Below are positions 1 to 8,005 of a DNA stretch of 64,000 bases, piece by piece. The notes beneath the pieces are model-generated. The model saw nothing but the letters and a program-made list of their open reading frames with translations. It was not told the DNA's origin and searched no databases. A program made the position numbers and the translations under genes. The DNA is from Oceanihabitans sp. 2_MG-2023 (GTDB taxonomy: Bacteria; Bacteroidota; Bacteroidia; Flavobacteriales; Flavobacteriaceae), in contig NZ_JAUOQT010000001.1 of the NCBI RefSeq assembly GCF_030547245.1, positions 248,001 through 312,000 of the forward strand. Direction: 5' to 3'. The number at the start of each line of letters is the position of its first letter. The first letter of the stretch is position 1.

Positions 1-1
1 G

Positions 2-784
2 ATAGGTTCTTTTGGGCTTACAGAACCAGATCATGGAAGCAACCCTGGTGGAATGGTTACCAATTTTAAAGATATGGGAGACCATTACCTTTTAAATGGT
101 GCAAAAATGTGGATTTCTAATGCACCTTTTTGCAATATCGCTGTGGTTTGGGCAAAAAATGAAGAAGGAAGAATTCATGGTCTCGTTGTTGAACGTGGCA
201 TGGAAGGATTTACTACTCCAGAAACACACAATAAATGGTCCCTTAGAGCATCTGCTACTGGTGAGCTAATTTTTGATAATGTGAAAGTGCCAAAAGAAAA
301 CTTATTACCAAATAAATCAGGTCTTGGTGCTCCTTTAGGATGTTTAGATTCTGCTCGTTTTGGTATTGCTTGGGGAGCAATTGGAGCTGCAATGGATTGC
401 TACGATACGGCATTATGTTACAGTAAAGAACGTATGCAATTTGGAAAACCTATAGGGCAATTTCAATTACAACAAAAGAAATTAGCTGAGATGATTACAG
501 AAATCACCAAAGCACAATTATTAGCTTGGCGACTTGGTGTGATGCGTGAAAACGGTACAGCTACCTCAGCGCAAATTTCGATGGCAAAAAGAAACAATGT
601 AGAAATGGCAATTAATATTGCTCGTGAAGCTAGGCAAATGCTTGGGGGAATGGGAATTTCTGGAGAATATTCTATAATGAGACATTCTATGAACCTAGAA
701 AGTGTAATTACTTATGAAGGTACTCACGATATTCACTTATTGATTACAGGACTAGACATTACAGGATTAAATGCTTTTAAATAA
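2..784 (+). CDS. Glutaryl-CoA dehydrogenase-like acyl-CoA dehydrogenase (5' end outside window)
   Basis: Flavoenzyme of the acyl-CoA dehydrogenase family; glutaryl-CoA dehydrogenases oxidise and decarboxylate glutaryl-CoA to crotonyl-CoA in lysine and tryptophan breakdown. The frame is open from base 2, so the N-terminal helical domain is missing from the window. Visible parts are the middle-domain motif GSFGLTEPDHGSNPGG (FAD and substrate contact), the ERMQFGKPIGQFQLQQ stretch of the C-terminal helical domain, and NLESVITYEGTHDIH, where the Glu of YEGT is the catalytic base of the glutaryl-CoA branch. The ending ITGLNAFK also matches that branch. Family is certain; exact substrate is inferred. 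A saccharopine dehydrogenase further on (24.1 kb) is compatible with lysine catabolism. Confidence 0.85.
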   Translation: MGSFGLTEPDHGSNPGGMVTNFKDMGDHYLLNGAKMWISNAPFCNIAVVWAKNEEGRIHGLVVERGMEGFTTPETHNKWSLRASATGELIFDNVKVPKENLLPNKSGLGAPLGCLDSARFGIAWGAIGAAMDCYDTALCYSKERMQFGKPIGQFQLQQKKLAEMITEITKAQLLAWRLGVMRENGTATSAQISMAKRNNVEMAINIAREARQMLGGMGISGEYSIMRHSMNLESVITYEGTHDIHLLITGLDITGLNAFK

Positions 785-818
785 GCCACTTAACAATATT
801 TTATAATCTTAAATATTA

Positions 819-877
819 TGTCATTTTGAGCGTAGTTGAAAATCTTCTTCAGATTCTTCATTACACTCAGAATGACA
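819..877. repeat. Dispersed inverted repeat, TGTCATTTTGAG type
   Basis: The ends TGTCATTTTGAG and CTCAGAATGACA are near-perfect inverted copies around an AT-rich centre containing a second small palindrome. A related element lies at 59103-59150. Sequences of this GTCATTYYGAG kind are common intergenic repeats in Bacteroidota genomes (recalled, not searched). It covers the longer possible N-terminus of the next gene, which argues against that start. Confidence 0.6.
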
Positions 878-898
878 TTTTTTAGTTACATTTACTAT

Positions 899-1798
899 AT
901 GTTTTCAGCAAAAAAACGATTAGATAAAGCGTATAATGAAGCAAAAATTTTAGATTTTGATAACGATTCAAAATTTATTCTTTTTAGTGATTGCCATCGT
1001 GGAGATAATAGTTTTGCTGATGATTTTGCAAACAATAGAAATATTTATTTTCACGCATTGAAGCATTATTATGCAGAAGGATATAGCTATGCTGAAATTG
1101 GAGATGGAGATGAACTATGGGAAAACTTATCGTTCACACCAATCTTAGAAGCTCATAAAAATGTATATCTACTCATGAAACTATTTCATGAGCAAAACAG
1201 ATTACATATGATTTGGGGAAATCATGATATGGTGTATCGTGATCCGGAATATGTAAAAAGAAATTTATCGACTTATTTTGACCCTAAAATTGGTGAAGAT
1301 GTAGAGCTTTTTAAAGATATTAAATACTATGAAGGTATTATATTAAAACATACAAAAACGCAACAAGAAGTTTTTTTAACGCATGGACATCAAGCAGATT
1401 GGTGGAATTATACCTTTTGGAAATGGAGTCGTTTTTTAGTTAGAGCACTTTGGAAACCTTTAAATGTCATGGGAATTGCAGACCCTACAAGTCCTGCAAA
1501 AAACTATAAAGAGCTTATTAAAGTAGAACGCAGAACAAAAAAATGGATTACCGATAACAACAACTTAATTACTATAGTTGGACATACACACAGGCCTCGT
1601 TTTCCAGAACCTGGAGATATTGCCTTTTTTAATGATGGAAGCTGTGTACACCCAAGAAGTATTACAGGAATTGAAATTGAAAATGGCGAAATCGCATTAA
1701 TAAAATGGCAAATTGCTACAACAGAAGATGGTACACTAAAAATTGTACGTGTATTATTAGAAGGACCAAAAAAGCTAATAGACTATAAAACGAATTGA
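899..1798 (+). CDS. Metallophosphoesterase (calcineurin-like) family protein
   Basis: Probable cytoplasmic phosphoesterase with a two-metal centre. The five family motifs appear in order (from the chosen Met): SDCHRGD near residue 30, GDGDELWEN near 68, IWGNHD near 105, LTHGHQAD in the middle and VGHTHRP in the C-terminal third. Unusually, the second block reads GDGDELW instead of GDxxD. About 300 residues. An upstream in-frame Met at 836 exists, but that extension is encoded by the inverted repeat at 819-877, so the ATG at 899 is preferred. Substrate unknown; UDP-diacylglucosamine hydrolase-like and serine/threonine phosphatase-like members share this layout. It stands alone between a dehydrogenase gene and a convergent ferredoxin gene. 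Confidence 0.8.
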   Translation: MFSAKKRLDKAYNEAKILDFDNDSKFILFSDCHRGDNSFADDFANNRNIYFHALKHYYAEGYSYAEIGDGDELWENLSFTPILEAHKNVYLLMKLFHEQNRLHMIWGNHDMVYRDPEYVKRNLSTYFDPKIGEDVELFKDIKYYEGIILKHTKTQQEVFLTHGHQADWWNYTFWKWSRFLVRALWKPLNVMGIADPTSPAKNYKELIKVERRTKKWITDNNNLITIVGHTHRPRFPEPGDIAFFNDGSCVHPRSITGIEIENGEIALIKWQIATTEDGTLKIVRVLLEGPKKLIDYKTN

Positions 1799-1803
1799 AT
1801 TAT

Positions 1804-1917
1804 TTGGGCGTTACCTTTAAAAAAAGGTCAGGCTTTTCATTATATCTTTTTTACCTTATACGTTTCACTGCGTGCAACTAGATAAAAAAGGATGCCATTT
1901 CAATCCTTAACGCAACC
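1804..1917 (+). repeat. Dispersed repeat family 1, copy A
   Basis: Starts TTGGGCGTTACC, then AGGTCAGGCTTTTCATTATATC, a variable middle, and ends AAAAAAGGATGCCATTTC followed by AATCCTTAACGCA. The same end blocks recur at 3557-3635 (minus), 25531-25594 and 59187-59250. Copies A and D share the TATATCTTTTTT centre; copies B and C share another. It fills the whole space between two convergent genes. Confidence 0.75.
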
Positions 1918-1918
1918 C

Positions 1919-2251
1919 TTAACTTTCAGGAGCAAGTTCTACTTCAAGACCTTCCATTGCTGGAGTCATTTGAATCTGGCAACCTAATCTAGAGTTCTCT
2001 TTAACATCGAATGCTTCACTTAACATGGCCTCTTCATCATCTTGCATTTCTGGTAATTCCGTATTGCTTAACACATAACATTGACAGGAAGCACACATTG
2101 CCATGCCTCCACATATTCCAATGGTTCCTTCTGGAGCAAGTTCGTAAGAACGAACTACTTCCATTAGATTCATAGCCATATCTGTTGGAGCTACAATAGC
2201 ATGTGTTACACCATCTCTATCTGTTATTTTTATATTTATGTCTTGTTCCAT
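1919..2251 (-). CDS. 2Fe-2S ferredoxin (adrenodoxin type)
   Basis: Small soluble electron carrier of 110 residues. Cluster ligands are visible as Cys47, Cys53 and Cys56 (GICGGMAMCASC) and Cys91 (LGCQIQ), the C-x5-C-x2-C...C pattern of adrenodoxin/Isc-type ferredoxins; Cys58 is an extra cysteine. Acidic overall, as usual. It lies 86 bp downstream of a ferredoxin-reductase-like flavoprotein on the same strand, so the two probably form an electron-transfer pair (inferred). The gap holds a dispersed hairpin repeat. Downstream partner unknown. Confidence 0.9.
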   Translation of the reverse strand: MEQDINIKITDRDGVTHAIVAPTDMAMNLMEVVRSYELAPEGTIGICGGMAMCASCQCYVLSNTELPEMQDDEEAMLSEAFDVKENSRLGCQIQMTPAMEGLEVELAPES

Positions 2252-2258
2252 CTTTAGT

Positions 2259-2278
2259 TTCCGCGGAAGCGGGAATCT
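2259..2278. repeat. Dispersed hairpin repeat family 3, copy 1
   Basis: TTCCGCGGAAGCGGGAATCT forms a short hairpin from its TTCCCGCTTCCGCGGAA core. It recurs with few changes at 59023-59044 and, on the other strand, at 45244-45262. It sits between the ferredoxin reductase and ferredoxin genes. Confidence 0.55.
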
Positions 2279-2337
2279 TTTTAATTTTTAGACGAGACTC
2301 TCTGAGTTTATTAAAACTGCTTAGTGAGACTACATAC

Positions 2338-3399
2338 TTATTCTATTTTTTTTACTACTGCTTTTGGCGCTTCTTTTCTTGTTCCATCAAATCCATTTAC
2401 TCCACTAACGGTTGTGTATTTTAGTACAAATCGTTTACCAGGATTTATAATTTGGTAGGCAGATTGGCACATAAGTGTCGCTTCATGAAATCCGCAAAGA
2501 ATTAATTTTAATTTCCCAGGATAGGTATTTACATCTCCAATAGCATAAATTCCAGGTATATTAGTTTGATAGTCTAATGCGTTATTTACTTTAATGGCAT
2601 TTTTTTCTATTTCTAATCCCCAATTTGCAATTGGTCCTAACTTTGGTGAAAGTCCGAAAAGCGGAATAAAATGATCACATTCTAACTCGAACTCTTTTTC
2701 TATGTGTTCTGCTTGTTTTACAACAATTCCTTTTAATTTTTTATCTCCTAAAATACCAACAACTTCTGCAGGAGTAATTAGGTTTATTTTACCTGCTGTT
2801 TTAAGTTCTTGTACTTTTTCTACAGAATCTAAATGACCTCGAAATTCATTTCTTCTATGTATTAAAGTTACCGAACTTGCAATATCACTTAAAAAGATAC
2901 TCCAATCTAAGGCAGAATCTCCTCCACCCGCAATAACCACTTTTTTATCGCGATAAAATTCTGGTTCTTTTATCATATACTCAACACCTTTATCTTCAAA
3001 GTCTGCGATGTTATGGATTAAAGGTTTTCTAGGCTCAAAACTTCCTAATCCACCAGCAATTGCAACTACTGGGGCTTGGTGTTTTGTACCTTTATTGGTA
3101 GTTACAATAAAGGTGCCATCTTCTTGTTTGTCTATGGTTTCTGCACGTTCGCCTAGTGTAAATCCTGGTTCGAATTGTTTGCATTGCTCCATTAACTTAT
3201 GTGTTAAATCTCCAGCAAGAATTTCTGGATATGCAGGAATATCGTAAATAGGTTTTTTAGGGTATAACTCCGAACACTGTCCACCTTGTTGTGGTAATGC
3301 ATCTATTAAATGGCATTTCAATTTTAATAATCCTGCTTCAAAAACGGCAAACAATCCTGTTGGCCCTGCTCCTATTATTAGTATATCTGTTTTAATCAT
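2338..3399 (-). CDS. Thioredoxin reductase-like ferredoxin--NAD(P)+ reductase
   Basis: FAD- and NAD(P)H-dependent reductase of 353 residues. An N-terminal FAD Rossmann motif GAGPTG is at residues 10-15, followed by QQGGQCSELYPKKPIYDIPA, typical of the TrxR-like ferredoxin reductases (YumC type); a second Rossmann motif VVIAGGGDSALDW starts near 154 and the C-terminal FAD motif is YAIGDVN. No CxxC redox pair of true thioredoxin reductase is present, which favours ferredoxin/flavodoxin as partner. The neighbouring downstream 2Fe-2S ferredoxin gene supports this. Some annotation pipelines call such proteins YpdA-like bacillithiol reductases; the ferredoxin context makes that less likely here. 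Confidence 0.85.
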   Translation of the reverse strand: MIKTDILIIGAGPTGLFAVFEAGLLKLKCHLIDALPQQGGQCSELYPKKPIYDIPAYPEILAGDLTHKLMEQCKQFEPGFTLGERAETIDKQEDGTFIVTTNKGTKHQAPVVAIAGGLGSFEPRKPLIHNIADFEDKGVEYMIKEPEFYRDKKVVIAGGGDSALDWSIFLSDIASSVTLIHRRNEFRGHLDSVEKVQELKTAGKINLITPAEVVGILGDKKLKGIVVKQAEHIEKEFELECDHFIPLFGLSPKLGPIANWGLEIEKNAIKVNNALDYQTNIPGIYAIGDVNTYPGKLKLILCGFHEATLMCQSAYQIINPGKRFVLKYTTVSGVNGFDGTRKEAPKAVVKKIE

Positions 3400-3402
3400 T
3401 TC

Positions 3403-3422
3403 ATTCCTGAGAAGGCTAGAAT
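3403..3422. repeat. Degenerate hairpin repeat, possibly family 3
   Basis: ATTCCTGAGAAGGCTAGAAT is an imperfect inverted repeat resembling the ATTCCTGCGAAGGCAGGAAT kind of element common in this phylum. It sits 3 bp upstream of the ferredoxin reductase start. Weak match. Confidence 0.3.
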
Positions 3423-3455
3423 TTTAAGCAATACTACCTCCATTTTTTAGTATAA

Positions 3456-3486
3456 AACCTACAAGATTAGAAAAACGATGTAGGTT
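3456..3486 (-). terminator. Hairpin, possible terminator of mrp-nfu or leader structure
   Basis: AACCTACA and TGTAGGTT pair around a 15-base loop; on the minus strand the stem is followed by TTTTATAC. It lies between the Nfu gene and the ferredoxin reductase gene, and could terminate the first or lie in the leader of the second. The U-tract is short. Confidence 0.4.
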
Positions 3487-3556
3487 AAGTTTCACTCTAT
3501 TTTATCTGTCAAAATTATGCAATAGGATTACAAAATTTTATGACTTTTATCAGTTT

Positions 3557-3635
3557 GCGTGAAGGATGGAACGGCTTTTTTGAGCTCCTCGCAGAGAGCG
3601 AGTAGTGAAAGCCTGACCCTTGTGGTCACGCCCAA
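3557..3635 (-). repeat. Dispersed repeat family 1, copy B
   Basis: Read on the minus strand it starts TTGGGCGTGACC, continues GGTCAGGCTTTCACTA, a CTCGC...GCGAG hairpin and GAGCTC, and ends CCATCCTTCACGC. It shares the CTCGCTCTCTGCGAGGAGCT centre exactly with copy C at 25531. Its left end abuts the stop codon of the Nfu gene at 3636. Confidence 0.8.
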
Positions 3636-3878
3636 CTAAGCTTCGATATTAATAACCTGCTCTATTTGTGGTGCATACTTTTTTATAGTCATTTCTACAC
3701 CCGACTTAAGTGTCATTTGATTGACACTACAACCTACGCAAGCACCTTGTAATTGTACTTTTACCAGTTTGTCATCTTCGATGGATAGTAATGAAATGTC
3801 GCCGCCATCACTTTGTAAAAACGGACGGATTTCATCTAAGGCTTTCTCTATATTTAATCTTAGTTCTTCTGTAGTCAT
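3636..3878 (-). CDS. NifU C-terminal (Nfu) domain Fe-S carrier protein
   Basis: Short stand-alone Nfu domain of 80 residues that carries and delivers Fe-S clusters. The family motif GACVGCS with Cys47 and Cys50 (CxxC) is intact, as is the DGGDI segment near residues 24-28. It follows the Mrp-type ATPase gene after a 3-bp gap, so both are probably one operon for Fe-S cluster assembly. The full-length NfuA A-type domain is absent, which is usual for this phylum. Confidence 0.92.
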   Translation of the reverse strand: MTTEELRLNIEKALDEIRPFLQSDGGDISLLSIEDDKLVKVQLQGACVGCSVNQMTLKSGVEMTIKKYAPQIEQVINIEA

Positions 3879-3881
3879 TTA

Positions 3882-5018
3882 TTATTTTTTAACTGCTGAA
3901 CAGCCAGCCATTGTTGTTATTTTAACTGCTTCGGTTGGAGGCAAATCGTCATTTCTACGCACTACTTCTTGCACTACATTTTGTGTTATTTTTTCGAATG
4001 CTTGCTCTAAACTAGTTGCAGTTTGTAATGCTGCTGGACGACCAACATCTCCTGCTTCACGAATACTTTGCACTAGAGGTAATTCTCCTAAAAATGGTAC
4101 TTGTAAATCTTCGGCAAGATTTTTTGCTCCTTGTTTACCAAATATATAATATTTATTTTCTGGTAATTCAGCTGGTGTAAAATACGCCATATTTTCTATG
4201 ATTCCTAAAACAGGGACATTAATGCTTTCTTGTTGAAACATTGCCACTCCTTTTTTAGCATCTGCTAAAGCTACATTTTGTGGGGTACTAACTACAACTG
4301 CTCCTGTAATTGGTAGCGACTGCATAATGCTTAAATGTATATCTCCTGTTCCTGGAGGTAAGTCTAAAAGCAGAAAATCTAATTCTCCCCAAGCGGCATC
4401 AAAAATCATTTGATTTAATGCTTTTGCTGCCATTGGCCCACGCCAAACTACAGCTTGGTCTGGTTTGGTAAAAAAGCCAATAGACAAAACTTTTACGCCG
4501 TAATTTTCTACAGGTTTCATCTTAGATTTCCCTTCTACAGTAACTGCTAGAGGTTTTTCGTTTACTACATCAAACATAATTGGAATAGATGGACCGTAGA
4601 TATCTGCATCTAATATTCCTACTTTAAAGCCCATTTTAGCAAGGGTTACTGCTAAATTTGCTGTAACTGTAGATTTACCAACTCCCCCTTTACCAGAAGC
4701 AACTGCAACTATGTTTTGAATGCCAGGAATGGTTTTTCCTTTAATAACATTAGGAGCAGATTTTGTTGGTGCTTCTACTTTTACGTTGACTTTTATTTTT
4801 GCTTTTTCATAAACTAATTTATGAATGGTTTGCAGTATTTCAACTTCTGTCTTCTTTTTTGCTTGTAAGCTTGGGTTTGTTATTGTAATATCTACAACAA
4901 CCTCATCACCAAAAGTAATTACGTTAGTTACTGCACCACTTTCTACCATATTTTGTCCTTCCCCAGGAGCCGAAATGGTTTCTAATGCTTTTAATATGTC
5001 TTGTTTGTTGAGTTTCAT
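3882..5018 (-). CDS. Mrp/NBP35 family P-loop ATPase, Fe-S cluster carrier
   Basis: Cytoplasmic ATPase (378 residues) that binds and transfers Fe-S clusters. Residues 1-80 form an MIP18/DUF59 domain; the deviant Walker A ASGKGGVGKST follows near 107-117, then GILDADIYGPS (switch I/Walker A' Asp), LDLPPGTGD and STPQNVALADA, all hallmarks of Mrp/ApbC proteins. The NMAYF region lacks the CxxC seen in some relatives, and a single Cys lies near the end (GCSAVKK). Operon with the Nfu gene immediately downstream. The gene is preceded by about 230 bp without a recognised gene. Confidence 0.92.
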   Translation of the reverse strand: MKLNKQDILKALETISAPGEGQNMVESGAVTNVITFGDEVVVDITITNPSLQAKKKTEVEILQTIHKLVYEKAKIKVNVKVEAPTKSAPNVIKGKTIPGIQNIVAVASGKGGVGKSTVTANLAVTLAKMGFKVGILDADIYGPSIPIMFDVVNEKPLAVTVEGKSKMKPVENYGVKVLSIGFFTKPDQAVVWRGPMAAKALNQMIFDAAWGELDFLLLDLPPGTGDIHLSIMQSLPITGAVVVSTPQNVALADAKKGVAMFQQESINVPVLGIIENMAYFTPAELPENKYYIFGKQGAKNLAEDLQVPFLGELPLVQSIREAGDVGRPAALQTATSLEQAFEKITQNVVQEVVRRNDDLPPTEAVKITTMAGCSAVKK

Positions 5019-5248
5019 GTTTTATATCTATTGAAAATATAGTCTGAAAACACAGGCTAAACTTTCAAATTCTATTAAGATTAATTCTAAACAGCAAATA
5101 TAATTAATAATGCTGTAAGTGAGAAGATTGAAGCTGTAAGTTTTTTATAGTATTATTGATGAAAATTATAGTTTCCAAGAGGTGATTATTTGTGCGTTTT
5201 GTTGCAATTAGGAAATAACAAGGTGTTTTAGGACTAAAAATTTACAAA

Positions 5249-5578
5249 TCAAAGTTCCTTTACAGGGTCCCAAAAAAGTGTTTCAAAGTTTTGAATTTGG
5301 TTTTCAACAACTACAACACCTTCGTTTTCTAATAACTGCTGCATGAGGTTAGTACCATCAAAGTGCATTTTACCAGTAAGCAATCCTTTTCGATTAACAA
5401 CTCTATGTGCTGGAACGTCTTTACTGGTAGATCCATTCATAGCATAACCAACCATTCTTGCGCTTTTTGCTGCGCCTAAATATTTGGCAATTGCTCCATA
5501 ACTTGTAACACGACCATATGGTATTAAGCGAGCAACTTCATAAACCTTATCGAAAAAATTGAGCGTTTTTTGTTGCAT
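5249..5578 (-). CDS. Alkyltransferase-like protein (MGMT family, catalytic Cys replaced)
   Basis: Small DNA-binding protein of 109 residues, the size of the methylated-DNA--cysteine methyltransferase C-terminal domain. The winged-helix part PYGRVTSYGAIAKYLG and the arginine-finger segment SARMVGYAM (Arg41) are intact, but the active-site motif PCHRV reads PAHRV (residues 56-60), so Ala57 replaces the alkyl-accepting Cys. Proteins of this kind (ATL) bind O6-alkylguanine and hand it to nucleotide excision repair without removing the alkyl group; that role is inferred here. Its start overlaps the stop of the LysE gene (TAATG), suggesting coupled translation. Confidence 0.88.
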   Translation of the reverse strand: MQQKTLNFFDKVYEVARLIPYGRVTSYGAIAKYLGAAKSARMVGYAMNGSTSKDVPAHRVVNRKGLLTGKMHFDGTNLMQQLLENEGVVVVENQIQNFETLFWDPVKEL

Positions 5579-6207
5579 TATATATCTTTAAGAATATGAA
5601 ATAACGTAATAATAGAAATTATTCCTGTTACTGTACCAATAAGATAATTCATACTTTTTTGCGAAGTAAGTGTTTTACTTTTTATTTTATCGAAAAAGAA
5701 AATATAAAAATAGAATGCTACAAAACTTCCAGATGTAGCCCCAGCAACATAAGAAAATATACTGGTTTTCTCAAAATCCATCCACCCAAAAGAAGCTAAA
5801 GTAATACTCATATAGGCATAGTAGGGAATAGGGAATACGTTTAAAGCAGATAGTAGTATTCCTTGAAAAAACCTACTTTTTTTACTTTTCACTTTTAATT
5901 CGGCTTTTGGCTTGGCTTCCTTTTTTGCTACCAATAAAAAATAAATAGTAATCAATACAAACAAAACAAAAGCAACACGTTGTAAAATATCTACAACATC
6001 TTGATGATTGCTTAAATATCTTGCAAAAAGAGTCCCTATATAGGTTTGAAAAACAATAATTACACATGCACCTATAGAAAAAGTAATCCCTCTAGAATAC
6101 CCATCTTTTAGGCTAATTTTAGCAGCTGTCATGTTTAGTAATCCTGGTGGAATTACACCAACCAAAGCCACAAGTAATCCTAAAATAAAGGTAATGGTTA
6201 TATTCAA
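5578..6207 (-). CDS. LysE/RhtB family transporter
   Basis: Integral membrane protein of 209 residues with about six hydrophobic segments. The N-terminus ILGLLVALVGVIPPGLLNMTAAKISLKDG matches the LysE family signature (PPG followed by a conserved polar loop). LysE proteins export basic or small neutral amino acids; the substrate here is unknown. It sits 2 bp after trmB and overlaps the next gene by one base, so trmB, this gene and the alkyltransferase-like gene are probably co-transcribed. Confidence 0.82.
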   Translation of the reverse strand: MNITITFILGLLVALVGVIPPGLLNMTAAKISLKDGYSRGITFSIGACVIIVFQTYIGTLFARYLSNHQDVVDILQRVAFVLFVLITIYFLLVAKKEAKPKAELKVKSKKSRFFQGILLSALNVFPIPYYAYMSITLASFGWMDFEKTSIFSYVAGATSGSFVAFYFYIFFFDKIKSKTLTSQKSMNYLIGTVTGIISIITLFHILKDI

Positions 6208-6209
6208 AA

Positions 6210-6884
6210 CTATTTTATTTTAAAGCGAATATACGTAATTGCTTTGTCTTCTTTAAGATATTGACTTTCATAAAAGGTTTGAATACTAGTTACTTCTTCA
6301 GGACTTCCTTCTTGCTTATAGACATTATGATTTGCATATAACACTTCATGACCTTCACCATGCAATAACCCTAGAGTATACCCGTGCATAAATTCACTAT
6401 CTGTTTTGAGGTTCATGACTCCATCTGCTTTCAAAATGTTTTTATAACGTTTCAAAAATGTAGAATTCGTCATTCGATGCTTGGTACGTTTATATTTTAT
6501 TTGCGGATCGGGAAAAGTAATCCAGATTTCGTCAACTTCATTTTCTGCAAAAACATGTTCTACCAATTCAATTTGTGTACGTATAAAAGCTACGTTTGGT
6601 ATCTTTTCTTCGATTGCAGTTTTTGCTCCTCTCCAAAAACGCGCTCCTTTTATATCAATACCAATAAAATTCTTATTTGGATATTTTTTTGCTAGAGCAA
6701 CACTATACTCACCTTTACCACAACCTAGTTCTAAAACTAGTGGATTGTTATTTTTAAAAAACGAAGAACGCCAATTCCCTTTTAATTCATATTCTGCATC
6801 AACTAACGCTTCTCTAGTTGGTTCGAAAACGTTTTTAAAAGTTTCGTTTTCTTTAAAGCGTTTTAATTTATTTTTACTTCCCAC
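6210..6884 (-). CDS. trmB: tRNA (guanine-N7-)-methyltransferase
   Basis: SAM-dependent enzyme that makes m7G46 in the tRNA variable loop. The 224 residues show the SAM motif LELGCGKGEYS, FIGIDIKGARFWRGAK, and the TrmB signature ITFPDPQIKYKRTKHRMT with LKRYKNIL after it. The start is the GTG at 6884: the N-terminus MGSKNKLKRFKENETF is the usual one of the flavobacterial family and no in-frame ATG lies close. First gene of a three-gene minus-strand operon, with a TAATTTTG promoter element about 19 bases upstream. Confidence 0.93.
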   Translation of the reverse strand: MGSKNKLKRFKENETFKNVFEPTREALVDAEYELKGNWRSSFFKNNNPLVLELGCGKGEYSVALAKKYPNKNFIGIDIKGARFWRGAKTAIEEKIPNVAFIRTQIELVEHVFAENEVDEIWITFPDPQIKYKRTKHRMTNSTFLKRYKNILKADGVMNLKTDSEFMHGYTLGLLHGEGHEVLYANHNVYKQEGSPEEVTSIQTFYESQYLKEDKAITYIRFKIK

Positions 6885-6902
6885 AATTATTTAATGTTTT
6901 GG

Positions 6903-6910
6903 CAAAATTA
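6903..6910 (-). promoter_or_regulatory. trmB: Putative -7 element TAATTTTG of the trmB operon
   Basis: Exact match on the minus strand to the Bacteroidota -7 consensus TAnnTTTG, 18 bases before the GTG start. It is back to back with the plus-strand element at 6939-6946. No clear -33 TTG was seen at the usual spacing. Confidence 0.4.
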
Positions 6911-6938
6911 AGGAAATATAACGAGTCATGATTATGCT

Positions 6939-6946
6939 TATCTTTG
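6939..6946 (+). promoter_or_regulatory. Putative -7 element TATCTTTG, near-leaderless
   Basis: Matches TAnnTTTG and ends six bases before the ATG at 6953, so a transcript starting at the usual distance would have almost no leader. This also argues against the TTG at 6944 as start codon because it lies inside the element. Confidence 0.45.
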
Positions 6947-6952
6947 TTTTTT

Positions 6953-8005
6953 ATGAAAGAAAAAAAACGCATATTAGTTGCACCTTTAAATTGGGGGCTT
7001 GGTCATGCAACGCGCTGCATACCAATTATTCGTGCGCTATTGAAAAATAATTTTGAAGTTATTCTAGCTAGCGATGGTGTCGCTTTGCAGTTACTAAAAA
7101 AAGAATTTCCAAATCTGGAAAGTCTTGAATTACCATCTTACAATATTGAATATGCCAAAAATGCTAAACTATTTAAGTGGAAACTATTAAAAGATTCCCC
7201 AAAAGTTTTAAAAGCTATTAAAGCAGAAAAAAAAGCGATCAAAACAATTATTGATACATATCGTATTAATGGCGTTATTAGTGACAACAGGCTTGGCTTA
7301 CACAATAAAAAAGTGCCTTGTGTTTTTATTAGTCATCAATTACAGGTTTTAAGTGGAAGCACAACGTGGATGAGCACTAAAATGCATCAAAAAATAATGA
7401 AGCAATTTGATATTTGTTGGGTTCCAGATAATTTAGGAGATCCCAACTTAAGTGGCAAACTTAGTCATGTTTATATTCCTGAATTGCCAACAAAGTATAT
7501 AGGTCCTTTAAGTCGATTTCAAAAAAAAGAAATAAAAACTACAATCGATTTATTAGTCTTATTATCTGGTCCAGAACCACAACGAACCTTATTAGAAGAA
7601 AAACTTGTGGAGGAGTTAAATGGGTTTAAAGGAACTATTGTTTTTGTAAAAGGGGTTATTGAAAAAGTACAATCAAAAACACAAAAAAACCATATGACTA
7701 TTTATAATTTTATGACAAGTGATTTGTTAGAACAAACTATAAATGAAAGTGCATTGGTGTTATCGCGTTCGGGGTATACCACAATAATGGATTTAGCAAA
7801 GTTAGAAAAGAAAGCTTTTTTTATACCAACACCAGGACAATTTGAACAAGAATATTTAGCAAAAAGATTAGATGATTTAGGCATTGTACCAAGTTGCAAA
7901 CAAGATAAATTTACATTGAAAAAGTTAGAAAATATAAATACTAGTTCTGGATTAAAGCATTTTGATTATGAAATAAACTACAAACGACTATTCGAACTTT
8001 TCTAG
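6953..8005 (+). CDS. Glycosyltransferase of the MurG/GT28-like (GT-B) type
   Basis: About 350 residues. The N-terminus LVAPLNWGLGHATRCIPII has the Gly-rich GLGHxTR loop of GT-B glycosyltransferases such as MurG and MGDG synthase; the second half has LLSGPEPQR and SRSGYTTIMDLAKLEKKAFFIPTPGQFEQ, the nucleotide-sugar binding region of the GT28 C-terminal domain. Donor and acceptor are unknown. The ATG at 6953 is preferred over an in-frame TTG at 6944. The 3' end runs 18 bp into the convergent histidine kinase gene. Proteins annotated only as glycosyl transferase or glycosyltransferase family 28 in flavobacteria look the same. Confidence 0.75.
   Translation: MKEKKRILVAPLNWGLGHATRCIPIIRALLKNNFEVILASDGVALQLLKKEFPNLESLELPSYNIEYAKNAKLFKWKLLKDSPKVLKAIKAEKKAIKTIIDTYRINGVISDNRLGLHNKKVPCVFISHQLQVLSGSTTWMSTKMHQKIMKQFDICWVPDNLGDPNLSGKLSHVYIPELPTKYIGPLSRFQKKEIKTTIDLLVLLSGPEPQRTLLEEKLVEELNGFKGTIVFVKGVIEKVQSKTQKNHMTIYNFMTSDLLEQTINESALVLSRSGYTTIMDLAKLEKKAFFIPTPGQFEQEYLAKRLDDLGIVPSCKQDKFTLKKLENINTSSGLKHFDYEINYKRLFELF

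Noticed and set aside
3721-4149. A 142-codon open frame opposite the nfu and mrp genes
   Set aside because: It covers two conserved Fe-S genes on the other strand and has no recognisable domain.
5019-5248. Search for a small gene or RNA in the 230-bp gap before mrp
   Set aside because: AT-rich, no open frame with a family pattern, no stable hairpin with U-tract, no tRNA-like cloverleaf.
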